This document shows positions 7,596-14,535 of a stretch of 17,351 nt of DNA, in pieces. Numbering within the stretch: position 1 is the stretch's first letter; each line of letters begins with the position of its first letter. The stretch covers positions 1 through 17,351 of the forward strand of contig JAHIRA010000046.1 of assembly GCA_018818905.1 (NCBI GenBank), in the 5' to 3' direction. This stretch comes from Patescibacteria group bacterium. GTDB lineage: Bacteria; Patescibacteriota; JABMPQ01; JAHIRA01. The notes beneath the pieces were generated by a model. It was not told the DNA's origin. It searched no databases and was given only the letters and a program-made list of their open reading frames with translations. The translations under genes were made by a program, and so were the position numbers.

Positions 7596-7624
7596 GCAGC
7601 CCAAAACCTGAGGGCTGCTTTTTT
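7596..7624 (+). terminator. Intrinsic terminator after the 54-aa gene
   Basis: GCAGCCC (7596-7602) pairs perfectly with GGGCTGC (7612-7618) around a 9-nt loop, followed by six Ts (7619-7624). It separates the small membrane-protein unit from the promoter at 7627-7655. Confidence 0.88.
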
Positions 7625-7626
7625 AT

Positions 7627-7655
7627 TTGTGATTTCCACAAAAACAATGTATAAT
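7627..7655 (+). promoter_or_regulatory. Promoter for the coiled-coil/TraG-like pair
   Basis: TTGTGA at 7627-7632 (4 of 6 matches to the -35 consensus), a 17-base spacer and a perfect TATAAT at 7650-7655. The predicted start is near 7662, giving a leader of about 54 nt. The leader contains a small hairpin, CTCTGGC (7684-7690) with GCC-T-AGAG (7695-7702), ending 13 bases before the ATG at 7716. No strong Shine-Dalgarno precedes that ATG. Confidence 0.72.
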
Positions 7656-7715
7656 TAACGCAATCAGAAAATTAATTACAGAGCTCTGGCTAACGCCTAG
7701 AGTTAAGTTTGGATT

Positions 7716-8231
7716 ATGCCACAAGTCGATCCCAACAAATCAGAATCTCTCAAAGAAATGCTTGAAAAGGGGGCAGAAGTTAGCCCTGATGATTTTGCCG
7801 CCACTCCAGAAGATCTGAAATCAAAACTCCAGGATAAAGAAAGAGAATTAGCCAAGCACAAGGCAGAATTGGCGAAAATCAAGGAAGGGCAAGAAGAAGA
7901 AAAGGTTCCGGAGAAAGAAGTCGTAGTTGAAAGAGAAAGGACAAAAGAAGAACCAACAGAAGATGAAGAGGAGCAAAAAAAGATAGCAGAAGCAAAGAAA
8001 GTCAGAGTCAAGCAAGCTGTTGCTGACGATATTGCTATTATTATGGACTTAGATCAGCCCAAACAAGTTAAGGTCTTGGTGTGGCTGGCCTTAAGAAAGG
8101 GGGTTTATCATGCTTTTGACGTAGCTAAAGGTTTGGGAAGTCCCTATCTTTTGGACGAATTCCACGATGTCATGGTCGATGAGATGCGTGACTTGATGGT
8201 TAAAAAAGGAAAAATAAAAAAACTTCGGTAG
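7716..8231 (+). CDS. Coiled-coil protein paired with a TraG-like ATPase, function unknown
   Basis: A 171-aa soluble protein without signal peptide or membrane helix. Residues about 8-100 are highly charged, with heptad-like Leu/Ala spacing (for example LQDKERELAKHKAELAKIKE, 38-57), and so are probably a coiled coil. The C-terminal part (about 100-171) looks globular and partly hydrophobic, with KVLVWLALRKGVYHAFDVAK (119-138). It ends with a basic KKGKIKKLR tail. It starts after its own promoter, and its stop is 6 bases before the ATPase start, so the two are co-transcribed. A role as accessory or adaptor protein for the ATPase is inferred from position only. No family is recognised. Confidence 0.85.
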   Translation: MPQVDPNKSESLKEMLEKGAEVSPDDFAATPEDLKSKLQDKERELAKHKAELAKIKEGQEEEKVPEKEVVVERERTKEEPTEDEEEQKKIAEAKKVRVKQAVADDIAIIMDLDQPKQVKVLVWLALRKGVYHAFDVAKGLGSPYLLDEFHDVMVDEMRDLMVKKGKIKKLR

Positions 8232-8237
8232 ACGAAA

Positions 8238-10832
8238 ATGAGCAGTCTCAGCCTGGTTAATTTACTTCAAGTTCAGGCCGTGCAGATTGGTAATCTCTAT
8301 GTTACCCCACGGGAAATAGGGATGGCCTTGATATCTCTGATGGTGCTTCTTTTTGTTGCCTCTTTTATTGCGGCAGCTTGGCTATATTTTAGGAATAGAA
8401 ACAAACTTCCCAAGTCTCTCAATACCGTGACTTATCTGGTGACTGTGCCCAAGATCAAGAAAATGAAAGAAACAGAATCAGACGAAGAACCGCAAAAAGA
8501 AGAGAAGGATCTTATCTCAATTGCCGAGCAAATGTTTGCCAATTTGTCTGCGGTTTATATACACAACAAGGGTCTAAAGCCCTTTCTTTACGGTAAAGAT
8601 CACCTCGGTTTCGAAATTGTTTCTATCGATGGGGAAATACGTTTTTATATCACCACTCCAAGACGCATCAAAGAATACGTCGAGAAGCACATTCACGCTC
8701 AGTATCCAAAGGCGCAAATTGAAGAATCCGGTGAATACAATATTTTTAGAGAGGGTTATCAAGTTGCTTCTTGCCTTTTGGGTTTAAAAAGGAAGAACTA
8801 TTTCCCGGTTAAAACTTACAAGAATCTAGAAACCGATCCTCTCAATTCTATTACCAATGCTCTCTCAAAGCTAGAAAAAGATGAAGGAGCGGCCATTCAA
8901 ATTCTGGCTAGGCCTGCTCCAGGCAAATGGACCAAGACCGGCAACAAAATTGCCAGAGAGATGATCCAGGGGAAGGGCTATGAAGAAGTCACGGCTAGTT
9001 TCTTGGTGAAAGGAAGTAAATCAATCAGCAAGACGATGATGGACGTCACCAAAACGCAGGACGAAAAAATGCGTCAACAGCAAACGCCGACTACTGAAGA
9101 TGATGATCAAAGAAGACTCACTCAAACAGAAGAGGAGACAATCAAGGCTATTGAGGATAAGTCCAACAAAATGGCTTATGAGACGGTTATCAGGCTTATT
9201 ACCTCATCCAAAACCAAAGAAAGAGCTAGTCTTAATTTGGATAATGTCATTGGGGCTTTCCAACAGTTTAGTTTTCCAACTTTAAATTCATTTACCAGAA
9301 GAAACAGAAATTTGCGACGCCTGGTGGTTGATTTTGTCTTCAGATATTTTGACAAGAAAAGAAGCTTTGTTCTCAATACCGAAGAGCTAGCTTCTGTTTT
9401 TCATTTTCCAACCAAATACAATGAAACTCCCAATGTTCTCTGGTTGACTTCCAAAAAAGCTCCGGCCCCCATCAATCCACCAGCTGAAGGTATTCTGATT
9501 GGCAATAATGTTTATAGAGGGATTACTACTTCAATCAATATTAGTCGTAAGGACAGACTGCGTCATATGTATATTATTGGTAAGACTGGTGGTGGTAAGT
9601 CAACGCTTCTTGAGAATCTTGCTCTTCAAGACATTAGAAACGGTGACGGCGTCTGTGTCGTTGATCCGCATGGTGATTTGGTCGAGAATATTCTTCTGGG
9701 CGTTCCTAAAGAAAGAGCCGAGGATATTGTTATTTTCTCACCTTCCGATATGGAGCGGCCGATTGGACTCAACATGCTAGAGTTTTACAAAGAAGAACAG
9801 AAAGACTTTGTGGTCCAAGAAATGATTTCTATCTTCTACAAACTTTTTCCACCGGAGATGATTGGCCCTATGTTTGAGCACAACATGAGAAATGTCATGT
9901 TAACGCTTATGGCTGATCCTGAAGGAGGAACCATAGTCGAAATTCCTAGAATGTTTACCGATGACGAATTTCAGAAAGAAAAGGTCGCGCTTGTTAAAGA
10001 CCCGGTTGTGAGAGCCTTTTGGGAAAAAGAAATGGCGCAGACTTCTGATTTTCACAAGTCAGAAATGTTGGGGTATTTGATTTCCAAGGTTGGTCGTTTT
10101 GTAGAAAACGAAATGATGAGAAATATTATTGGTCAGCCCAAATCCGGCTTCAATGTCAGGGATATCATGGATAACAAGAAAATTCTTTTGGTCAATCTCT
10201 CCAAAGGTAAAACCGGAGAAGTTAATAGTGATCTTTTGGGTTTGATTATCATTTCCAAAATCCAAATGGCGGCCATGGCCAGAGCAGATTTGCCAGAAGA
10301 GCAGCGCAAAGATTTCTATCTCTACATTGATGAGTTCCAAAACTATACAACAGACAGTATTGCCACAATTCTTTCTGAAGCTAGAAAGTATAAACTTGGC
10401 CTGACCGTAGCTCATCAATACATTGCTCAGTTGACAGCTGGAGAAGGTGGTAAACAAGACACTGCTATTCGAGACGCGATTTTTGGTAACGTAGGCACCA
10501 TTATTTCTTATCGTGTTGGTGTTGACGATGCTGAGACTTTTGCCAAAGAATTTCACCCGGTTTTTGACGATAATGATGTCATGGGGATTGAGAAATACAA
10601 TGTTTACGCCAAATTGATGATAGATGGTACCGCTTCAAAGCCGTTTAATATGGAAATTCCGCCGCCATTGTCGATGACCGGTGGTAATAAAGAGTTAGCT
10701 GATGCTATCAAGCAGCTTTCCAGGCTTAAGTATGGACGTAGCCGAGAAGAAGTTGAAGAGGATATAAATAGACGAGCTCAGCTAGGCGGAGATGCTGGTA
10801 GTCAAGGAGCAAACACTGAACCATCTTTTTGA
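8238..10832 (+). CDS. TraG/VirD4-like membrane-anchored DNA-translocation ATPase
   Basis: An 864-aa protein of the type IV coupling ATPase group (TraG/TraD/VirD4, related to HerA/FtsK). A single membrane helix lies at about 28-50. An N-terminal domain without recognised motifs spans about 60-430, and its linker near 270-300 is hydrophilic. The motor follows: Walker A GKTGGGKST (448-456), a Walker B-like VCVVDPHGDL just after it, and YLYIDEFQNYTTDSIATIL with DEFQN at 698-702, then a sensor-like segment LGLTVAHQYIAQL. The PHGDL and DEFQN blocks are typical of chromosomal TraG-like proteins. In known systems such ATPases dock DNA or protein substrates to a channel. No other secretion, relaxase or pilus gene lies in this window, so the substrate is unknown. 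The upstream coiled-coil gene is probably its partner. Confidence 0.88.
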   Translation: MSSLSLVNLLQVQAVQIGNLYVTPREIGMALISLMVLLFVASFIAAAWLYFRNRNKLPKSLNTVTYLVTVPKIKKMKETESDEEPQKEEKDLISIAEQMFANLSAVYIHNKGLKPFLYGKDHLGFEIVSIDGEIRFYITTPRRIKEYVEKHIHAQYPKAQIEESGEYNIFREGYQVASCLLGLKRKNYFPVKTYKNLETDPLNSITNALSKLEKDEGAAIQILARPAPGKWTKTGNKIAREMIQGKGYEEVTASFLVKGSKSISKTMMDVTKTQDEKMRQQQTPTTEDDDQRRLTQTEEETIKAIEDKSNKMAYETVIRLITSSKTKERASLNLDNVIGAFQQFSFPTLNSFTRRNRNLRRLVVDFVFRYFDKKRSFVLNTEELASVFHFPTKYNETPNVLWLTSKKAPAPINPPAEGILIGNNVYRGITTSINISRKDRLRHMYIIGKTGGGKSTLLENLALQDIRNGDGVCVVDPHGDLVENILLGVPKERAEDIVIFSPSDMERPIGLNMLEFYKEEQKDFVVQEMISIFYKLFPPEMIGPMFEHNMRNVMLTLMADPEGGTIVEIPRMFTDDEFQKEKVALVKDPVVRAFWEKEMAQTSDFHKSEMLGYLISKVGRFVENEMMRNIIGQPKSGFNVRDIMDNKKILLVNLSKGKTGEVNSDLLGLIIISKIQMAAMARADLPEEQRKDFYLYIDEFQNYTTDSIATILSEARKYKLGLTVAHQYIAQLTAGEGGKQDTAIRDAIFGNVGTIISYRVGVDDAETFAKEFHPVFDDNDVMGIEKYNVYAKLMIDGTASKPFNMEIPPPLSMTGGNKELADAIKQLSRLKYGRSREEVEEDINRRAQLGGDAGSQGANTEPSF

Positions 10833-10861
10833 TCATATCCACTTGCGTTTGACAGAGAATA

Positions 10862-10873
10862 TGCTATTATAAT
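10862..10873 (+). promoter_or_regulatory. Extended -10 region upstream of the 242-aa gene
   Basis: TGC (10862-10864) followed by TATTAT (10865-10870) forms an extended -10, and a perfect TATAAT overlaps it at 10868-10873. A perfect TTGACA lies at 10849-10854, but only 13 bases from TATAAT, which is too short for a standard pair. TTGCGT at 10843-10848 is 16 bases from TATTAT. A promoter here is very likely; which boxes are used is not clear. The leader would be about 50 nt, ending in a weak AAAAAGGGA before ATG 10927. Confidence 0.65.
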
Positions 10874-10926
10874 TGTTACCATTTGATTAAAAAATTGATT
10901 ACATAACATAAAAAGGGAAATAAAAA

Positions 10927-11655
10927 ATGCCGAAAAAAGAGCATGGAAATATTGTTTTAATCCGCCAAATTTTAAAAAGTGCCGAGAATAGTATCAAATC
11001 CGCACAGAAGCTTCTGGACGAGGTCGAAGCACCGCCAAAAGACTCTAAGGGTTCACCAGAAGACCTACAAGAAAAAGCTACTCATCTTTCTGTTATGGAT
11101 GGTGGCAAGATTGTCGAAGGGGTTTTTGACGGACAGAACATGGTTGGCCCAGACGGAAGAATTTTTCCGATTCCAGCCAACTACGCTTCCAAATCAAAAT
11201 TAGTAGAAGGTGATATTCTAAAGTTAACAATTGAAGATGATGGCTCCTTTGTTTTCAAGCAGATTGGCCCAGTTGAGCGCAAAAAGCTGATTGGTGATGT
11301 TATAAAAGAGGAGGGTGGAGAGTTCAGGGTGCAGGTTGAAGACAAGTCCTTCAAAGTCCTTCTTGCTAGTATTACCTACTTCAAGGCCGAAGCTGGTGAC
11401 GAAATCACCATCGTGGTTCCCAAAGACAAAGAGTGTACTTGGGCCGCAGTTGAGAACGTGATTAAGAAAACAAGGACTGATTCTTCTGAGACAGAACCAA
11501 CAGATGAAGATATAGAGGATGTAGATAAAGAATTTAAACCAGTTGACATAGAAAGCGAAGAAGACGAGTTCAAAGAAATTGGGGCAGACGAGGAAGAGAG
11601 CGAAGAAAACGATAATAAAGATAAACTAGACGAAGAAATAGATAAGAATATCTAA
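10927..11655 (+). CDS. Hypothetical protein with a central beta-rich domain and acidic tail
   Basis: A 242-aa soluble protein without signal peptide. A helix at about 9-33 could oligomerise. The central domain (about 52-180) contains well-ordered motifs such as GGKIVEGVFDGQNMVGPDGR (59-78), ANYASKSKLVEGDILKLTI (84-102) and KQIGPVERKKLIG (111-123), with alternating beta-strand character. The tail from about 183 is extremely rich in Asp and Glu. I associate this domain with a conserved Patescibacteria hypothetical family, by memory only. The KLVEGDILKLTI segment looks like a small beta-barrel, which could bind nucleic acid, but no named fold is claimed. It is first of a three-gene run; gtrA starts 11 bases downstream. 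Confidence 0.85.
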   Translation: MPKKEHGNIVLIRQILKSAENSIKSAQKLLDEVEAPPKDSKGSPEDLQEKATHLSVMDGGKIVEGVFDGQNMVGPDGRIFPIPANYASKSKLVEGDILKLTIEDDGSFVFKQIGPVERKKLIGDVIKEEGGEFRVQVEDKSFKVLLASITYFKAEAGDEITIVVPKDKECTWAAVENVIKKTRTDSSETEPTDEDIEDVDKEFKPVDIESEEDEFKEIGADEEESEENDNKDKLDEEIDKNI

Positions 11656-11666
11656 GAACAAAAGAA

Positions 11667-12131
11667 GTGTTCAAAAAGCTAGAACAAAAATACAAGACCC
11701 TCTTTCAAATCGTTAAGTTTGCTCTGGTTGGGGGCTTGAACACCGCGTTAGATTTCGCTGTTCTAAATGCTCTTATCTGGGCGACCGGTACCAGTTCTGG
11801 AAAATGGATAATTCTTTTCAACAGTCTAGCTTTCACGGCAGCTGTTATCAATAGCTACATTCTCAATAAGATCTGGACTTTTCAGAGCAAAGAGAAGAAA
11901 GTGGCTTCTCAGTTTGCTCGTTTTATTACAGTATCCTTAATTGGCTGGGTGGTTAATACGGCCATTGTTTTTACAGTGACTACATATATTGATCCCTACT
12001 TTGGCCTAAACGAAACGTTGTGGGCTAATGTGGCCAAGATAGTAGCAACCGGTGTAGCGTTAGTATGGAACTTTATTGGTTACAAGCTCTGGGCTTTTAG
12101 AGACAAGGATCAAGAAACCGAAGTATCATAA
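11667..12131 (+). CDS. GtrA-family membrane protein
   Basis: A 154-aa protein of the GtrA/DPMS1 family (PF04138), small four-helix membrane proteins thought to help flip or use polyprenyl-linked sugars. Helices lie at about 14-37, 46-66, 84-106 and 118-143. The family's paired signatures are present: NSYILNKIWTF (62-72) after helix 2 and NFIGYKLWAF (135-144) at the end of helix 4. The start is GTG 11667; KFALVGGLNTALDF (17-30) is the usual family N-terminus, which supports it. It lies between the 242-aa gene (11 bases) and dnaX (3 bases). Its presence with dnaX is unexpected functionally; the glycan genes at the window's left are the more natural partners. Confidence 0.92.
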   Translation: MFKKLEQKYKTLFQIVKFALVGGLNTALDFAVLNALIWATGTSSGKWIILFNSLAFTAAVINSYILNKIWTFQSKEKKVASQFARFITVSLIGWVVNTAIVFTVTTYIDPYFGLNETLWANVAKIVATGVALVWNFIGYKLWAFRDKDQETEVS

Positions 12132-12134
12132 TCT

Positions 12135-13778
12135 GTGTCAAATTTAGCTTTATACAGAAAATATCGGCCACAAAGATTTGATGATCTTTACGGCCAAGAA
12201 CACGTTGTTAAGACCCTGCAGAATGCTTTATCTGGTGGGTCTTTTTCGCATGCTTATCTTTTCTTTGGACCACGTGGCACAGGTAAGACGACTTTGGCGC
12301 GCTTGATCGCTAAGGCGCTAAATTGTGAGAAGAGAGAGAAAGGGGACTATGAGCCTTGCAATCAATGTGCTTCATGTCTTGAGATAGATAGGCAAAGCGC
12401 GGTTGATGTTATGGAAATTGATGCCGCTTCCAATAGAGGTATTGATGAAATCCGTGATCTGAGAATTAAGGCCAGGTTGGCGCCGCTAAGACTTGATTAC
12501 AAAGTTTTTATTATTGACGAGGTTCATATGCTGACCAAAGAAGCTTTTGACGCTTTGTTAAAGACTTTGGAAGAACCTCCCAAGAATACACTTTTTGTTT
12601 TAGCCACCACAGAGGCCCAGAAAATTCCCAAAACAATTATTTCTAGGTGCCAATACTTTGAATTGACCAAGATTCCTATTGATCTTTTGAAAGAGTATTT
12701 GAGAAAAATTGCCAAAGAGGAAGATATCCGAATTGATGATGAGTCATTACTCTATTTGACAACTCTTTCTGGTGGTTATGCTAGAGATGCCGTGAGTCTT
12801 TTGGAACAGGTAGCCACTCTTGATAAGATAGATCTGCCACACATCAAGTCTCTTTTGGGAATTCCAGAGGACAAGTATATACTGGATCTTTTGGAGCCTC
12901 TCTTTGCAGGAAAGCTTGATAAAGCTTTTGAAGTTCTAGGGAACGTTTCTGCTACAGGAAACGATCTTGGTCGCTTTGCAGATAGTTTGCTAGAAAAGCT
13001 AAGAAAGATAGTGCTACTTAAGGTTGAAAAAACTGAGAATTCTTCCTATGAGCTGGGGCTAGACAAAAAAGAAATTGCCAAACTGCAAGGTATGTCAGAG
13101 CAAGTCGAGATGGCCAAAGTCACGCGACTTATTAAGGAAATAATCCAGAATCGCAACAATTTCAAAGACGCTAACAATCCAGAGTTATTTTTGGAAATTG
13201 CCCTGGTAGATGTTTTTGCTGAGCAAGAAGAAAGGATTGTCGTAGCCAAAGCGGGAGTTTTGGAAGTTGCAGAGAAAACATTGACTCCTGAAGAAGAGAA
13301 GCCTATTAAAATAAATGAAAAGGTAGAAGCGGTAGTTGAAAACGATAAGACAAAGAGTAAGGAAGTTACTCTAGAAAAACCCAAGAATTTGAAATCCGAC
13401 ATCACTCTTGAAGAAATCAAAAAGAAGTGGCCAGAGTTTGTTGAAGAGCTTAAGCTTTATAACTATTCTCTTTCTGGTCTGGTGAAATCGACTTGCCTTG
13501 TTGGTATAGAAGGTGATAATCTAGTCTTAGCCTGTGATTATAGTTTTCATCAAGAAAGAATCACAGATAACAAAAATGTCAGACTGCTTGAGGATGTGTT
13601 TGAAAAGATATTTTCTGCTAAGCTTCGTTTTGACTGTGTTGTCAAAGATAATTTGTCAAACGAGGATCGCAAAAAAGTTGATGATGCGAAAGAGAAAGCG
13701 GCTAAAGCAGATAAAGAAGCAGCCACAGAGACTATTCAGAATGCGGTTGATGTTTTTGGTGAAGCGGGAAATGTTTAG
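12135..13778 (+). CDS. dnaX: DNA polymerase III subunit gamma/tau
   Basis: A 547-aa clamp-loader ATPase subunit. The start is GTG 12135, giving MSNLALYRKYRPQRFDDLYGQ, the standard opening. Visible in order: Walker A GPRGTGKTT (45-53), zinc-module cysteines C64, C75, C78 and C81, Walker B FIIDEVHML (125-133), SRC at 170-172 (Arg finger), and a sensor-2-like GGYARDAVSLL (213-223). A charged linker of about 370-420 leads to a C-terminal domain with LEEIKKKWPEFVEELK and DNLVLACDYSFHQERI, then a Lys/Ala-rich tail. The C-terminal domain resembles the tau region that contacts polymerase or helicase. I see no convincing slippery frameshift site for making gamma. It is separated from ybaB-recR, with which it is often linked. 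Confidence 0.96.
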   Translation: MSNLALYRKYRPQRFDDLYGQEHVVKTLQNALSGGSFSHAYLFFGPRGTGKTTLARLIAKALNCEKREKGDYEPCNQCASCLEIDRQSAVDVMEIDAASNRGIDEIRDLRIKARLAPLRLDYKVFIIDEVHMLTKEAFDALLKTLEEPPKNTLFVLATTEAQKIPKTIISRCQYFELTKIPIDLLKEYLRKIAKEEDIRIDDESLLYLTTLSGGYARDAVSLLEQVATLDKIDLPHIKSLLGIPEDKYILDLLEPLFAGKLDKAFEVLGNVSATGNDLGRFADSLLEKLRKIVLLKVEKTENSSYELGLDKKEIAKLQGMSEQVEMAKVTRLIKEIIQNRNNFKDANNPELFLEIALVDVFAEQEERIVVAKAGVLEVAEKTLTPEEEKPIKINEKVEAVVENDKTKSKEVTLEKPKNLKSDITLEEIKKKWPEFVEELKLYNYSLSGLVKSTCLVGIEGDNLVLACDYSFHQERITDNKNVRLLEDVFEKIFSAKLRFDCVVKDNLSNEDRKKVDDAKEKAAKADKEAATETIQNAVDVFGEAGNV

Positions 13779-13803
13779 ATGACAGTAACCTAAAATCTAT
13801 TAT

Positions 13804-13877
13804 TCGGGGCTCGTCTAATGGCAGGACGCCTGGTTTTGGTCCAGGTAATCGGGGTTCGAATCCCTGGCCCCGAGCCA
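13804..13877 (+). tRNA. tRNA-Gln (anticodon UUG), CCA encoded
   Basis: The cloverleaf folds fully. The acceptor is TCGGGGC (13804-13810) with GCCCCGA (13867-13873), discriminator G 13874 and an encoded CCA 13875-13877. The D arm is GTCT...AGGAC. The anticodon stem is CCTGG/CCAGG around loop TTTTGGT, anticodon TTG. The T arm is CGGGG-TTCGAAT-CCCTG with one G-T pair. The U1-A72 pair fits glutamine tRNAs. It starts 25 bases after the dnaX stop with only a weak TAAAAT (13791-13796) in between, so it may come from read-through of the dnaX operon or from that weak promoter. Confidence 0.96.
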
Positions 13878-13892
13878 TAATACGCCAAGGCT

Positions 13893-13921
13893 TTGTATGA
13901 CAGGCCAGTTTTAAATATACA
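13893..13921 (+). promoter_or_regulatory. Promoter candidate for the lipoprotein gene
   Basis: TTGTAT at 13893-13898, a 17-base spacer and TATACA at 13916-13921 (4 of 6 matches to the -10 consensus). The start would be near 13928, about 28 nt ahead of ATG 13956. The surrounding gap is AT-rich, so chance matches are possible. No Shine-Dalgarno is visible. Confidence 0.45.
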
Positions 13922-13955
13922 GATTTTTCATATATATCAAAATTAAAATAAAAAC

Positions 13956-14531
13956 ATGGTTAAACAAAAATGGACCACTCTAGTTGTGGTGCTTTTTATT
14001 TTGGGGCTTGTTTCTGTGGGGTGCTTGAAGAAGGACAAAGAGGAGATTGTCTCAGAGGTTGATGTCAGTTCAACAGTCGAAGAACATTGGGCTACTAGCA
14101 CTGATCAGGGCGATATTTATGGGGACGAGGTGACTGGAAGTATTAATGGTCAAGAGATAAATATTGCTAATGTTACCGTGAAAGCCTGGGAAGACGACAA
14201 TTATAGCTGGACCTTTTCGACTTTAGCGCCGGATGAAACTTGTGGTGTAGTTGTTGGTAATGATGCGGTTAATTTTAGTTCCAAGATTTTGAGAGTGGGC
14301 ACTTTTGAAAAGAAGATAGATGAGGAGGTCGAGTTTAATGATTATCACGCCTACTATCACTATGAGCAAGAAGATGGAACGCCCATGAGTGTGAATGTTG
14401 AGTGGTCAGCCAAAATTGTCGTTAAAGAGATCGATGAAGATAATAACAAAATTAAGGGATATGCCAAGGTTGATTTTGATGATGGCACAACCATGATCGA
14501 TGGTAAATTTGAAGCCGATTTGTGTAAATAA
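13956..14531 (+). CDS. Putative lipoprotein of unknown function
   Basis: A 191-aa exported protein. The signal sequence has basic residues at the start, a hydrophobic stretch 9-19 and a lipobox-like SVGC ending at C23, so lipid attachment at the outer face of the cytoplasmic membrane is likely. The -3 Ser is less common than Leu. The mature part is acidic. It begins with a flexible stretch (about 24-58), then a beta-rich domain starting VTGSINGQEINI (59-70). Two cysteines, C96 and C190, could form a disulfide. The motif order (small residues, INGxEI, central DETCGVVV) suggests a compact beta-sandwich or barrel, but I recognise no named family. It ends 4 bases from the convergent deacetylase gene. 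Confidence 0.82.
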   Translation: MVKQKWTTLVVVLFILGLVSVGCLKKDKEEIVSEVDVSSTVEEHWATSTDQGDIYGDEVTGSINGQEINIANVTVKAWEDDNYSWTFSTLAPDETCGVVVGNDAVNFSSKILRVGTFEKKIDEEVEFNDYHAYYHYEQEDGTPMSVNVEWSAKIVVKEIDEDNNKIKGYAKVDFDDGTTMIDGKFEADLCK

Positions 14532-14535
14532 AAAA

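Noticed and set aside
7346..7604. Two minus-strand frames of 73 and 79 codons opposite the 54-aa gene
   Set aside because: Neither has a ribosome binding site. The plus strand has promoter, strong Shine-Dalgarno, membrane helix and terminator, so the coding strand is plus.
7684..7702. Small hairpin in the leader of the coiled-coil gene as a riboswitch or attenuator
   Set aside because: It is only a 7-bp stem with a bulge and a 4-nt loop, with no terminator T tract or known aptamer motif. It is noted in the promoter entry only.
12135..13778. Programmed frameshift in dnaX to make gamma and tau
   Set aside because: A-rich runs exist (for example near 13064 and 13671), but none forms the A-AAA-AAG slippery heptamer in the right frame with a following hairpin.
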